A program made the translations under genes and the position numbers. Shown in pieces: positions 1 through 10,625 of a DNA stretch of 64,000 nucleotides. Source of the stretch: Pedobacter helvus (GTDB lineage Bacteria > Bacteroidota > Bacteroidia > Sphingobacteriales > Sphingobacteriaceae); assembly GCF_005925325.1 (NCBI RefSeq), contig NZ_SRMP01000006.1, forward strand, positions 186,001-250,000, in the 5' to 3' direction. Within the stretch, counting starts at the first letter, position 1. Each line of letters starts with the position of its first letter. A model generated the notes under the pieces. It made no database searches, was not told the DNA's origin, and worked only from the letters and a program-made list of their open reading frames with translations.

Positions 1-552
1 GTCAACGCAGTTAACGCTAAACACATCAAAGGTTGGATCATTGATTTGCGCTTAAATACTGGGGGGAATATGTATCCTATTTTGCTTGGCCTTAAAGAAT
101 TCATTGGAGATAACCTTGTGTTTGGTGGTTTTGAAAATACTCACAATCAACCGACGGGAACATGGGAAGTTAAGGAAGGCAAGATGATAATTGACGGCGT
201 AACCTTAGATAGAAAAACAGTACTTGAGCATACGATCAAGAGTGATATCCCTGTGGTAATATTAACCAGTTGTTATACCGCCAGTGCTGGTGAAATGACA
301 GCCATTGCCCTCATTGGAAGAAAAAACACAACGATTGTTGGCGAGCCTACTGCCAATTACACTACCGCCGTGCAAGGTTTTTCAATCGACGATCAAACTG
401 GTATTAATTTATCTACAGATTACGTAGTAGATAGAAATCATAAGATTTATAAAGGAAATATTACTCCAGATGTTGAGGTTTTAGGGGGAGACCAGTTGGA
501 AGACTTAAAAAACGATCGCAAGATCTTAGAAGCCTTGTCATTCATTAAATAG
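1..552 (+). CDS. S41 family peptidase (C-terminal part, 5' truncated)
   Basis: The reading frame is open from base 1, so the N-terminus lies outside the window. The visible 183 residues carry the C-terminal core of a tail-specific (CtpA-like) serine protease: a strand ending in DLRLNTGG, as in the family's DLRGNGGG block, then TSCYTASAGEMTA with the probable nucleophilic serine in SAGE, and GEPT and ITPDVEV near the end. These motifs place it in S41. It lacks visible PDZ or signal sequence because the front is missing. It probably works outside the cytoplasm. A strong hairpin terminator follows the stop codon. Confidence 0.85.
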   Translation, partial: VNAVNAKHIKGWIIDLRLNTGGNMYPILLGLKEFIGDNLVFGGFENTHNQPTGTWEVKEGKMIIDGVTLDRKTVLEHTIKSDIPVVILTSCYTASAGEMTAIALIGRKNTTIVGEPTANYTTAVQGFSIDDQTGINLSTDYVVDRNHKIYKGNITPDVEVLGGDQLEDLKNDRKILEALSFIK

Positions 553-574
553 CGATTGGTTTGCGCAATAATGA

Positions 575-623
575 AAATTTAGTCGGCTCGGCACAGCCTT
601 TAACATCCGAGCCGAAAATTTTT
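575..623 (+). terminator. Rho-independent terminator after the S41 peptidase gene
   Basis: A perfect 9-bp GC-rich stem (TCGGCTCGG at 583-591 with CCGAGCCGA at 607-615) is extended by an outer A/T stem and followed by a T run. It sits 23 bases past the stop codon. Confidence 0.8.
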
Positions 624-723
624 ATAGAAAAGCAGGCTGGACTGAGAGAGGAATAAATGGTGAGAAGGAAATTAAATTTGAAATGACCTATAACGATTGG
701 CTAAGAAGTTAAAGACAAAGATT

Positions 724-1329
724 ATGCTCGAAATAAACAAGAAAGAAGATATCATCATTCCGTTTAAAAAAATCGGCGAGGCTGATTGGGAAATCAAAAC
801 ATCATTAATTCTTAATGCCATAGCCGATAATTGGGGCGATGATTTGAAAGATCCAGTTTCTGTTGATGAAATTGAAAAACTTGAAAACCGTTTGGGAACA
901 ACATTGCCCCATGGCATTAAGACATTCTATGAGAACTTTGGGATTGCTGATATAGGAGAGCAATTACAAGATTTTAGTGAAATTGGTTGGATAAAAGATA
1001 TTTGGGCAGAGAACCCCCAATATGGGCCTAATTTTACGGAGGTGGATCAACAATATCTGCCTTTTTTAGTGACATTTAGTGATTATTTAGGTAATGGAAA
1101 TATGTTTTGCTTTCATAGCGAAACAAAAGAAATTTTCTATTACGATCACGAAAGTCGGCCGTATTTTACAAAAATGTTTGATACTGTTGATGAATATCTA
1201 AAATGTTGCTTAATTTTCGCTCAATCAGATCTTTTTGCTGAAGCTGAACAAAGCAAGGTTGAGGAATGGACGGAAGAAATTGTTGCTGAAATTATCGGTG
1301 CAGAAACAGTAAAGAAGTGGCGGTATTAA
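724..1329 (+). CDS. SMI1/KNR4 (SUKH) family protein
   Basis: The 201-residue product shows the SUKH pattern in its middle: an acidic helix EIEKLENRLGTTLP followed by an aromatic FYENFG turn, then a mixed strand region with a conserved FCFHSE-like segment. SUKH proteins are often immunity proteins of polymorphic toxins or contact-dependent inhibition systems, but many are orphans of unknown role. I chose the ATG at 724; a TTG at 697 would add nine residues. No toxin gene is visible next to it. No signal peptide or membrane segment is seen, so a cytoplasmic protein is expected. Confidence 0.7.
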   Translation: MLEINKKEDIIIPFKKIGEADWEIKTSLILNAIADNWGDDLKDPVSVDEIEKLENRLGTTLPHGIKTFYENFGIADIGEQLQDFSEIGWIKDIWAENPQYGPNFTEVDQQYLPFLVTFSDYLGNGNMFCFHSETKEIFYYDHESRPYFTKMFDTVDEYLKCCLIFAQSDLFAEAEQSKVEEWTEEIVAEIIGAETVKKWRY

Positions 1330-1348
1330 CTTAAAACTAAAACAAACT

Positions 1349-2044
1349 ATGAGCTATTTTGGCGGACTAGGCGCAGGAAAAGGATGGAGTACATTTAGTT
1401 TCATCTTAACTCCAGCTGAATTTGAACTTTTATTTAAAGACCTGCAGTTTAACTTTGTGATCGATAATGAGAGAGTGGAAATTGATTATCAGCAGACTGA
1501 GAGGAGTATTGTTTTTAATGGCTATAAACAATTTTTTGAGCAAATTTTAACTGGAAAAAAAAAGCTAAGCGAAAAAGCAAAATGGGAAATCGAAAGTTTG
1601 ATTAGGATTTCAATAATAGATGACCTAAAGAAGATCGAATTCGATGATATCATTGGTAAAAAAGGACTGGTTTCGAAAGATTATAAATTAGTTAAACCCA
1701 CAGAGCCAGTAATCAATATTGGTCCTTTTTATATCACACTAACCGGCAACGAAAAACTAAGCACCACTTTCTTCAACACAGATGGTATAATTGGTCTACA
1801 GCTTTCCTACCCGAAGGCAGTTAGTTGGAAAACAGATAACTTTGAAACTGTTCAGGACACAAAATCATTCCCAGCAAGTCAATTATTTGAGGTTTTGGTG
1901 AAAAGGATTAAGAGTGTAGCTCATAAAGCTAAAGTTACTTTTAATACCACTACCTTTAATCCGAATTTTTGGATCTCAAACGAAGCTGCCGCGGTAATAA
2001 ATAAAAATCAGTATTTGATTTCGACACAACTTACGATAGCATAA
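1349..2044 (+). CDS. Hypothetical protein, 231 residues
   Basis: I do not recognise this family. The ATG lies 19 bases after the SUKH gene, so the two are probably co-transcribed. The protein is soluble-looking, without signal peptide or membrane segment. It opens with a glycine-rich stretch (FGGLGAGKGW) that does not form a real P-loop, since the GK is not followed by T/S in the expected context. The rest alternates charged helices and beta-rich segments. Position in a row of small orphan genes suggests an accessory or immunity-like role, which is only inference. Confidence 0.55.
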   Translation: MSYFGGLGAGKGWSTFSFILTPAEFELLFKDLQFNFVIDNERVEIDYQQTERSIVFNGYKQFFEQILTGKKKLSEKAKWEIESLIRISIIDDLKKIEFDDIIGKKGLVSKDYKLVKPTEPVINIGPFYITLTGNEKLSTTFFNTDGIIGLQLSYPKAVSWKTDNFETVQDTKSFPASQLFEVLVKRIKSVAHKAKVTFNTTTFNPNFWISNEAAAVINKNQYLISTQLTIA

Positions 2045-2073
2045 GCTGCCGTTGAATAGCTTTAAAAAAGAGA

Positions 2074-2649
2074 ATGAATGTAATATTACTTCGGGTATTA
2101 TTTTTTTGCCTTACACCCCTCGGGATTTTTATCCTGATCAAAGGCATAACATTGATAAGGAAAGCTTTCAACGGGAAAATTTTGCTTGAAGTTCCTTATT
2201 TAGAAAATGGTGGTGAATTTTCAATAACTGAAGCAGGAAATTTTTCTGTTTGGCAAAAGGGAGAACTGTTCAAACGCACACCTGTCGATAAATTCAAAGT
2301 GCGCATCTTCAAAACAATTACAAATGAAGAAATAAAATTGAATGCGTCTTTATTAAGTCCAAGAACAAATGATTTTTCTACCGGACGAATGGAGTTGTAT
2401 CATTTTTTCGCACCTGTAGGTAGTTACAAAATAATATTCCAGCAAGGTAGTAATGCCTCTGGCTTTGAAAACTTAATAGGGAGTATACTGCCAATTCAAC
2501 CCATTAATTTATCCAAATATTTCATTCAAATAAGAGAAGCTCAACCGCAGATCAATTCTCTAATAGCTATTCCAATGATACTTTTTGGGATTTTAGGTAC
2601 GGTAGGCGGGATCATTTTAGGGGTATTGGCAGAGCAAGTTGTTAAATGA
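2074..2649 (+). CDS. Hypothetical membrane protein with N- and C-terminal anchors
   Basis: The 191-residue protein has a hydrophobic helix at about residues 4-26 and a second one at about 163-187. The intervening ~135 residues look like a beta-rich soluble domain with regularly spaced aromatic residues. This hairpin topology puts the middle domain on one side of the inner membrane, probably outside. I do not recognise the family. It follows the 231-residue orphan by 29 bases and precedes the next gene by 16, so it belongs to the same presumed transcription unit. Confidence 0.55.
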   Translation: MNVILLRVLFFCLTPLGIFILIKGITLIRKAFNGKILLEVPYLENGGEFSITEAGNFSVWQKGELFKRTPVDKFKVRIFKTITNEEIKLNASLLSPRTNDFSTGRMELYHFFAPVGSYKIIFQQGSNASGFENLIGSILPIQPINLSKYFIQIREAQPQINSLIAIPMILFGILGTVGGIILGVLAEQVVK

Positions 2650-2665
2650 ATTGTCTTAATCACGT

Positions 2666-3160
2666 ATGGAAAACTCAGAGGATATTTATTGCTATCAGCC
2701 TTTAAAACCTAAAGTAGCTACTGCAACGACGTTTGAGATTACTGTTGAAGGGGAAAAGTTGCGAGTGAAAAATCAACATATCAATTGCTTGTTTAGCAAT
2801 TTAACTGCTGCTACGTTTGATGCTTGCTACAATGACTATGTTCAACATCTAAACATGAATTTTGCGCCAGTTTACATTAATGGAAAGTTGTACCAATTAA
2901 AACCCATAGAGCAAGAATATTTAATGCAAAAAATAATTACCAGTTGGATTTACTATTACACTATTAATAATTTGCCGGTGGAAGTTAAACGTGCCGACTT
3001 TACCCATCCTTATATGGTAGATTATGTATTGGGCTTGCTAGATGGAAAATTTGGGAAAGATACAGAAGTTAGTCTTGCAGTAGGAGCATCAATATTAAGG
3101 CAGGATCTTGAAGAATATAATAGCAACGTAGCTGGAAGACGAAGGTACTACGATCGCTAA
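2666..3160 (+). CDS. Hypothetical protein, 164 residues
   Basis: A soluble, unrecognised protein ending in a basic tail (GRRRYYDR). No motif, signal peptide or membrane segment is evident. The ATG is 16 bases after the stop of the membrane protein. About half of the chain looks alpha-helical (residues 50-130). It lies in a run of accessory genes (724-4382) with little sign of core function. An overlapping minus-strand frame at 3069-3311 has no support and was rejected. Confidence 0.5.
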   Translation: MENSEDIYCYQPLKPKVATATTFEITVEGEKLRVKNQHINCLFSNLTAATFDACYNDYVQHLNMNFAPVYINGKLYQLKPIEQEYLMQKIITSWIYYYTINNLPVEVKRADFTHPYMVDYVLGLLDGKFGKDTEVSLAVGASILRQDLEEYNSNVAGRRRYYDR

Positions 3161-3240
3161 GTAAATACACAGCTTCGTTCAAGCGGTATGAGTGAATATA
3201 CATGTTTTTGCTAAAACAAATTGTAAATTCATGAAGTGAT

Positions 3241-3717
3241 ATGTTAAATAATCTTCTTAAAATGGAAACAGAAATTATAGTTACTACATCAGAAAGTGAA
3301 ATTGTAAGCACTCGAATTTTTAAGTTTGAAATAGAAAAACTTTATCGTGCTTGGTCAGATCCAGATCACCTTAAAAATTGGTGGGGACCAAAAGGATTTA
3401 CCAATACCTTTAGCGAGTTCGATTTTAGGGTTGGTGGCAAATGGAGTTTCGTAATGCATGGTCCGGACAAAGGTAATTACGCCAACGAATGTGAGTTTAT
3501 CAAAATTACACCACCTACATTGATTGCCTGGAAACGACATTCTAAACCGCTTTTTCAAGTAGTGGCATTGTTCGAAGAACTAGCAGCTAACCAAACCAAG
3601 CTTGTTTTTAAAATGCTATTTGAAACACCAGAAGAGTGCGCAAAACTCCGACCATTTGTGGTAGATAAGAATGAAGAGAACTTTGATAAACTGGAAGTAG
3701 AATTAGCAAAAATGTAA
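3241..3717 (+). CDS. SRPBCC / AHSA1-like domain protein
   Basis: The 158-residue protein matches the AHSA1 (activator of Hsp90 ATPase homologue 1-like) subgroup of the START/SRPBCC fold: it has FKFEIEKLYRAWSDPDHLKNWW near residues 22-43 (split here only to name it), followed by GPKGF and a DFRVGGKW strand. In bacteria such proteins bind hydrophobic ligands or have unknown roles. An alternative ATG at 3262 gives a more usual length, since family members commonly start just before the first strand. The stop codon overlaps the start of the next gene by one base, which implies translational coupling. Confidence 0.75.
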   Translation: MLNNLLKMETEIIVTTSESEIVSTRIFKFEIEKLYRAWSDPDHLKNWWGPKGFTNTFSEFDFRVGGKWSFVMHGPDKGNYANECEFIKITPPTLIAWKRHSKPLFQVVALFEELAANQTKLVFKMLFETPEECAKLRPFVVDKNEENFDKLEVELAKM

Positions 3718-4382
3718 TGCGAACACTCAACGAATTAATTAACCTTGATGAACCGGGTTGGGATTTAATTACCCAGTGGTTAAATGAAGCTCAAAACCAA
3801 TATGAAATTTTGCCAAGAGATAAAGAGCGAGCGGAAAGAGAACTGTTAAACACTCAAGTAACAACTCGCTCGCCAATGGGTGCCATAGTTTATGAGACTG
3901 GGGGCATTTTAATTGACAATGGGTGGTTAAGAATTTTAGGATCTGGAAGTGAAAAGCTGGATAGAGGATTGGCCGAATGGAATAAGGGAAAGACCTTTGC
4001 TAATTTTGGTGAACAGCCATCTTACCTCTTAATTGCTGATGATATCATTGGTGGTTACTTTGCTTTAAATGCTGGAGGCATTGGAAGTGAAATTGGCAAG
4101 GTGTATTATCTAGCCCAAGACACGCTGGAATGGGAATGCTTAGATACCAATTACGCTGAGTTTGTTTATTGGGCTTTAACGGGAAATTTAAGTCAATTCT
4201 ACGGAACTTTTAGATGGAGAAACTGGCAAAATGATATTCAGTTGGCCAATGGTAACCAAGTGTTTTCATTTTACCCTTTCTTGTGGACTAAAGAGGCAAG
4301 CGATATCGAAAAGACTAGCAGAGCATTAGTGCCCGTCGAAGAAAATTATAAGCTAACACTCGATTTCCAAAAGCAGCTTTAA
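3717..4382 (+). CDS. DUF2625 family protein
   Basis: The 221-residue product resembles the DUF2625 family: QVTTRSPMGAIVYETGGI at about residues 43-60, then GWLRILGSG, LLIADDIIGGYFALNAGG and a C-terminal PFLWTKE block. The biochemical function of DUF2625 is unknown. Its length is normal for the family. The ATG shares a base with the stop codon of the SRPBCC gene, so the two are translationally coupled and probably act together or are simply co-expressed. No signal peptide is present. Confidence 0.75.
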   Translation: MRTLNELINLDEPGWDLITQWLNEAQNQYEILPRDKERAERELLNTQVTTRSPMGAIVYETGGILIDNGWLRILGSGSEKLDRGLAEWNKGKTFANFGEQPSYLLIADDIIGGYFALNAGGIGSEIGKVYYLAQDTLEWECLDTNYAEFVYWALTGNLSQFYGTFRWRNWQNDIQLANGNQVFSFYPFLWTKEASDIEKTSRALVPVEENYKLTLDFQKQL

Positions 4383-4494
4383 ATTGATAATGTATAAGTT
4401 CTAGGTAGGTTTAACAGGAGTAGGAAACAAACTAAACAATTCCCGAAAACCAATAAGTATTCCTATATTCATTGCACTTTACATACCATTAAAC

Positions 4495-5301
4495 ATGAAA
4501 CAATTATTCCTCGCCCTTTTTGTATTACTTGCTTTAAAATCTGCTGCGGCCGATGTCGACACTGTTAAAACCTATAGTCCGTCGATGAAAAAAGAGATTA
4601 AAGCAGTGGTTATAACACCGTCAAATTACAAAGAGAAGAGTAAGTTTCCTGTGGTGTATTTATTGCATGGCTATTCGGGCAATTATGCCAATTGGGTAAA
4701 TTCTGTTCCGGCAATTAAAACACTGGCAGATCAGCATCAATTGATTATCGTTTGCCCCGATGGAAATTATAACAGCTGGTATTTAGACAGTCCAGAACAA
4801 GCAAATTCGAAATATGAAACCTATGTTGCTAAAGAGTTGGTAAAGTGGATTGATGGAAATTACAAAACCATCGCTGATAAAAAAGCCAGAGCAATCACGG
4901 GTTTAAGCATGGGTGGACATGGTGCTTTGTATCTTGCTTTCAGGCACCAAGACGTATTTAGCGTAGCTGGAAGTATGAGCGGCGGGGTGGATATCAGGCC
5001 CTTTCCAAATAATTGGGATATGGCTAAATTGTTGGGTACTTATGCCGCAAAGCCTACCCAGTGGGACAACGCTTCGGTAATTAACCTAACTAATTTGTTA
5101 ACACCTAACTCTTTGGCTTTAATTGTACAATGTGGCACAGAAGATTTTTTTTACAAAGTGAATGTGGCTTTGCATGAGAAGTTAACCTATCAAAATATCC
5201 CACATACATTCATCGCTAATCCGGGAGCACATAACTGGAAATATTGGGCAGATGCAATCCATTACCAGTTGGTATTTATTAAAGCGAATTTGAAAGAGTA
5301 G
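4495..5301 (+). CDS. Secreted alpha/beta-hydrolase esterase (esterase D / antigen 85-like)
   Basis: The 268-residue protein begins with a signal peptide ending near AAAD (residue 20). The alpha/beta-hydrolase core shows the oxyanion region LLHGYSG (56-62), the nucleophile elbow GLSMGG with Ser138, an acidic residue Asp217 in GTEDFF, and His246 in GAHNW. These form a complete Ser-Asp-His triad. Its closest relatives are putative esterases of the S-formylglutathione hydrolase / acetyl-xylan esterase type, acting in the periplasm. Substrate cannot be told from the sequence. It is monocistronic and convergent with map. Confidence 0.8.
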   Translation: MKQLFLALFVLLALKSAAADVDTVKTYSPSMKKEIKAVVITPSNYKEKSKFPVVYLLHGYSGNYANWVNSVPAIKTLADQHQLIIVCPDGNYNSWYLDSPEQANSKYETYVAKELVKWIDGNYKTIADKKARAITGLSMGGHGALYLAFRHQDVFSVAGSMSGGVDIRPFPNNWDMAKLLGTYAAKPTQWDNASVINLTNLLTPNSLALIVQCGTEDFFYKVNVALHEKLTYQNIPHTFIANPGAHNWKYWADAIHYQLVFIKANLKE

Positions 5302-5357
5302 TTAGCTAAATAAAGACTTAAAATAAAATCTAAACTAATCACTACTCCTGATGCCTG

Positions 5358-6122
5358 TTAATCCCAAACACCATTTCCGGTTGTTAAGATAATTGGCTTG
5401 CCATCGGTTACTACAATAGTGTGTTCGTGTTGCGCCATATAACCGCCTCTGTTGCCTACCATTGTCCAGCCATCGGCTAATGTTTCGGCAATGGTAGAAG
5501 TGGTAGAGATAAAAGTTTCTACAGCAACTACCGAATTTTTCTTGAAGCGGGTTAAATTAAAACGGTCTTTATAGCAAGCAACCTCATGCGGTTCTTCGTG
5601 TAAACTTCTGCCTACGCCATGGCCGGTAAGGTTTTTAATCACTTTGTAGCCACGTTTTTTAGCCTCGGTTTCTATTAAATGACCGATATCCGATATACGC
5701 ACACCACCTTTGATATTGGCAATGGCCTTTTCTAAAATCTCTTTTGATGCATTCACTAACTTTTGATGTTGATGAATGTCTTCTCCCAATACAAAAGAAC
5801 AGCCGTTGTCAGACCAAAAGCCATTTAATTCGGCAGAGACATCGATATTGATTAAATCGCCCTCTTTTAAAATTCTTTGTGCAGTTGGAATGCCGTGGCA
5901 AAATTCATTGTCAACACTGATACAAGTATATCCAGGGAATTTATAAGTAAGGAAAGGAGCCGATTTAGCACCAAATTCTTCCAACATCTTGCCGCCAAAT
6001 TCATCTAATTCTTTGGTGCTCATTCCAACTTTGGCATAATCCTTCATCGCTTTTAACGTTTGGGCTACAGCTTCGCTGGATTTTCGCATTCCTTCTAATT
6101 CGGCATCGTTGGTAATAGACAT
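5358..6122 (-). CDS. map: Type I methionine aminopeptidase
   Basis: Removes the N-terminal methionine from new proteins in the cytoplasm. The 254-residue chain has every metal ligand of the pita-bread fold: Asp94 (INIDVSAE), Asp105 (WSDNGCSF), His168 (TGHGVG), Glu202 (VETF) and Glu233 (QHEHT). His76 in CHGIP is the conserved active-site histidine. Length and order match type I enzymes without extensions. The gene stands apart from ribosomal genes here and has its own -7 box (TACCTTTG) about 33 bases upstream. Confidence 0.95.
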   Translation of the reverse strand: MSITNDAELEGMRKSSEAVAQTLKAMKDYAKVGMSTKELDEFGGKMLEEFGAKSAPFLTYKFPGYTCISVDNEFCHGIPTAQRILKEGDLINIDVSAELNGFWSDNGCSFVLGEDIHQHQKLVNASKEILEKAIANIKGGVRISDIGHLIETEAKKRGYKVIKNLTGHGVGRSLHEEPHEVACYKDRFNLTRFKKNSVVAVETFISTTSTIAETLADGWTMVGNRGGYMAQHEHTIVVTDGKPIILTTGNGVWD

Positions 6123-6154
6123 AGCTTAAAATTTTGCTTCAAAAAATAATGTCG

Positions 6155-6162
6155 CAAAGGTA
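6155..6162 (-). promoter_or_regulatory. -7 promoter box of map
   Basis: On the minus strand this reads TACCTTTG, a match to the Bacteroidota -7 consensus TAnnTTTG. No TTTG is found at the expected -33 position. Confidence 0.5.
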
Positions 6163-6186
6163 GTTAATTTAATAAACTAGTCTGTC

Positions 6187-6321
6187 TTAAGGATGTAATT
6201 TAGCATACAGCCACTGCCCTAAAGCATAACCATTCTGATAAATTCCTATCGCAATTACCAAAATAAGAATGGGAAATAAGATTTTGAACCATTTGGATTG
6301 CATTAATTCTTCTTTGTTCAT
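6187..6321 (-). CDS. Small single-pass membrane protein, 44 residues
   Basis: An intact ATG-to-TAA frame between map and the FUSC gene encodes 44 residues. A charged start (MNKEELMQSKWFK) is followed by one hydrophobic helix at about residues 14-27 (ILFPILILVIAIG) and a short tail ending KLHP. Composition and order are those of a real small membrane protein, with the lysines placed for an N-in topology. It lies 65 bases upstream of map on the same strand, so it could lead a map transcript. I know no family for it. Confidence 0.5.
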   Translation of the reverse strand: MNKEELMQSKWFKILFPILILVIAIGIYQNGYALGQWLYAKLHP

Positions 6322-6458
6322 GGTTTTAGTTCGTTTAGGTTTCCTTTAGAACGATGAGATGATGGATTTGTTACAGCTATACGATTGTTCTGTCGGTATC
6401 ATTTGTTAACGGTTAGGTAAATAGAAAGTATTTATCCGTTTCTTTAGAGAGATAGCCG

Positions 6459-6466
6459 TATTTTTG
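6459..6466 (+). promoter_or_regulatory. -7 box just upstream of the FUSC gene
   Basis: TATTTTTG matches TAnnTTTG and ends only four bases before the ATG at 6471. If used, the transcript would be leaderless or nearly so. Confidence 0.35.
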
Positions 6467-6470
6467 CATC

Positions 6471-7526
6471 ATGTTTAGGCATATATTTGAATTTAAAAAA
6501 AGTGCCAGGACTTGGCATTTACCACTTATTGCAGGGATATGCATTGGTGTGCCTATTTTGGGCGGCTACTTTTCTGGATACATGGCAGAAGGCAAGTTAG
6601 CTTCGTTGGCGGCGCTGGTAATTTTGTATATCCAATCTTTTGATCTGGTTAAACGCATGATGACCTTGATGGTCTGTAGTTTTACAATACTACTTTCTTT
6701 CTCGGTAGGAATTGTCTTTTCTTTTAATCCGGCTATTGCACCCTTAGTTTTGGGGTTGCTGTGTTTTTCGGTAAATAGGGTGCTCTATTATATGGATTTA
6801 GACCGTCCGCCGGGCAACTTCTTTTTTATTATGGTGGCTTCGGTAGCCATTTGTATGCCTTTTGATTTGGCAAAAATTCCTAGTCAGATTGGTTTTGTTG
6901 CCATTGGTACCATGATTTCTTGTGGGATTGGTTTACTGTATAGTGTAATTACACTGCGAAATTTGACCATTGTTGAGCACAAGAGGGAAAAGAAGGAAAC
7001 CCACGCCAATTTAATCGAATCGATAATTTATGGAGGTTTTGTTGCCCTGTCGTTATTGGTGGCCAACTTACTCAAATTAGATAATCCTTATTGGGTGCCA
7101 ACTTCTTGTTTGGCGGTAATGCAAGGTGTAACTACTCATCATGTAATTACGAGAGGTATGCAGCGAGTTTTAGGTACTTTTTTAGGTCTGGGACTTGCTT
7201 GGTTGGTTTTATTACTTCAGCCATCGGTATTAGAGATCTGCTTTATGATTATCGGTCTACAAATTATTGCTGAGTTCTTGGTAGTGCGTAATTATGCGAT
7301 TACGGTGGTATTCGTCACAGTGCTTACCATCTTGTTGGCAGAACGAGGCGATACCCTAAAATTGCAACCTAATCATCTATTTGCAGCTCGTTTTTTCGAT
7401 ATTTTAATTGGTAGTGCTATCGGCGCTGTTGGTGGCTTGGTACTTTACAATAAGCAAATTCACGATCAGGGTAAATTGCACATCGAAAAGGCAAAAATGA
7501 GGATGAATAAGAAGCGAGAGATCTAG
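6471..7526 (+). CDS. FUSC family inner-membrane transporter
   Basis: The 351-residue protein has two blocks of hydrophobic helices (about residues 18-165 and 185-335) separated by a charged linker HKREKKE. The second block, with NPYWVPTSCLAVMQG near 205 and the RNYAITVVFVTVLT-type helix near 270, matches the FUSC_2 (fusaric-acid-resistance / aromatic acid exporter) repeat. Such proteins are thought to export aromatic or xenobiotic acids. It is shorter than YccS-type proteins because the C-terminal cytoplasmic domain is missing. It stands alone, so the substrate is unknown. Confidence 0.75.
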   Translation: MFRHIFEFKKSARTWHLPLIAGICIGVPILGGYFSGYMAEGKLASLAALVILYIQSFDLVKRMMTLMVCSFTILLSFSVGIVFSFNPAIAPLVLGLLCFSVNRVLYYMDLDRPPGNFFFIMVASVAICMPFDLAKIPSQIGFVAIGTMISCGIGLLYSVITLRNLTIVEHKREKKETHANLIESIIYGGFVALSLLVANLLKLDNPYWVPTSCLAVMQGVTTHHVITRGMQRVLGTFLGLGLAWLVLLLQPSVLEICFMIIGLQIIAEFLVVRNYAITVVFVTVLTILLAERGDTLKLQPNHLFAARFFDILIGSAIGAVGGLVLYNKQIHDQGKLHIEKAKMRMNKKREI

Positions 7527-7558
7527 AGAATATCCTTTAAAAAAGATAGCAACTTTAA

Positions 7559-9892
<2,334 letters not shown>

Positions 9893-9944
9893 TTAGGTAA
9901 TAGGAATTAGTATTGAGGTATTAGTTGCTAGGTTTATAAAAAGA

Positions 9945-9977
9945 AAAATCCCCCAAATTCACTTTGGGGGATTTTTT
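9945..9977 (+). terminator. Terminator of icd
   Basis: ATCCCCCAAA and TTTGGGGGAT form a 10-bp stem with a 5-base loop, followed by six T. It can also serve the opposite strand because of the flanking A run. Confidence 0.9.
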
Positions 9978-10073
9978 ATGCGTTTATATCGTCATTGCGG
10001 GTACGAAGCAATCTTAAAGCAATAGGCTTGTTCATTACCGAATTACTAAACCTTTACAGCAATAACTTTTTTG

Positions 10074-10511
10074 TTAACGCTCAGCCAACGCCTTTACCTT
10101 CTCTAAAGCCTTTGGCCAAGTTTCTTCAAAATAACTTTTATGTTCCTCTGTGGTATCTAATTCTACGCTTAATAAAGATTTTCCATCTTTGATACTCAAT
10201 TTATAGTTTTCGTAAGCATCGTTCCATTTCTTCACCTCTTCACTATCATAATCTTCTACACCATCTTTGTAAAAACCTAAATGATGAATGGAGATATACT
10301 CGTTAGGAATATGCTCCGCAATTTTAGAAACCATTCCGTCGCCTTCTGCATTAAGAAATAACGCTTTGCTACCTACTTGCCAATCCGTAACTACACTAGA
10401 ACCTTCAGCAAAAGGGGCAGTCCATTGTGGGTAAGTAGTTTCACCTAAAAGGATATCCCATACTTTTTCTTTAGTTGCATCAATTTCGATTTTGAAATAT
10501 ATTCTTTCCAT
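10074..10511 (-). CDS. SRPBCC (AHSA1-like) domain protein
   Basis: From the ATG at 10511 the product has 145 residues; a longer frame to 10538 begins with a non-ATG codon inside a repeat element and is unlikely. It shows the START-like pattern: FKIEIDATKEKVWDIL at the start, the YPQWTAPF turn, GSKALFL strand, and a long C-terminal helix WPKALEKVKALAE. Proteins of this type bind hydrophobic ligands; many have no known role. It is a different subtype from the copy at 3241-3717. A MITE-like repeat separates it from the VOC gene upstream on the same strand. Confidence 0.75.
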   Translation of the reverse strand: MERIYFKIEIDATKEKVWDILLGETTYPQWTAPFAEGSSVVTDWQVGSKALFLNAEGDGMVSKIAEHIPNEYISIHHLGFYKDGVEDYDSEEVKKWNDAYENYKLSIKDGKSLLSVELDTTEEHKSYFEETWPKALEKVKALAER

Positions 10512-10525
10512 AGAAACAAGTTTTG

Positions 10526-10614
10526 GCCACAGATACACAGATATATAACATGATATTAAAAAACACGGTTATATCATTTCACTATATCCAATAAGATATC
10601 TGTATATCTGTGGC
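10526..10614. repeat. MITE-like element, GCCACAGATRCACAGAT family
   Basis: An 89-bp stretch bounded by 19-bp terminal inverted repeats: GCCACAGATACACAGATAT at 10526-10544 and its complement at 10596-10614, with one mismatch. The interior is A/T-rich and has no frame. Relatives of the same arm sequence are found at 48965-49014 and 49099-49120. Confidence 0.75.
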
Positions 10615-10625
10615 TTATTAATAAT

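Noticed and set aside
672..917. 81-codon minus-strand frame over the start of the SUKH gene
   Set aside because: Overlaps the better supported plus-strand gene and shows no motif or start signal.
3069..3311. 80-codon minus-strand frame spanning two plus-strand genes
   Set aside because: Cysteine- and serine-rich shadow translation without support.
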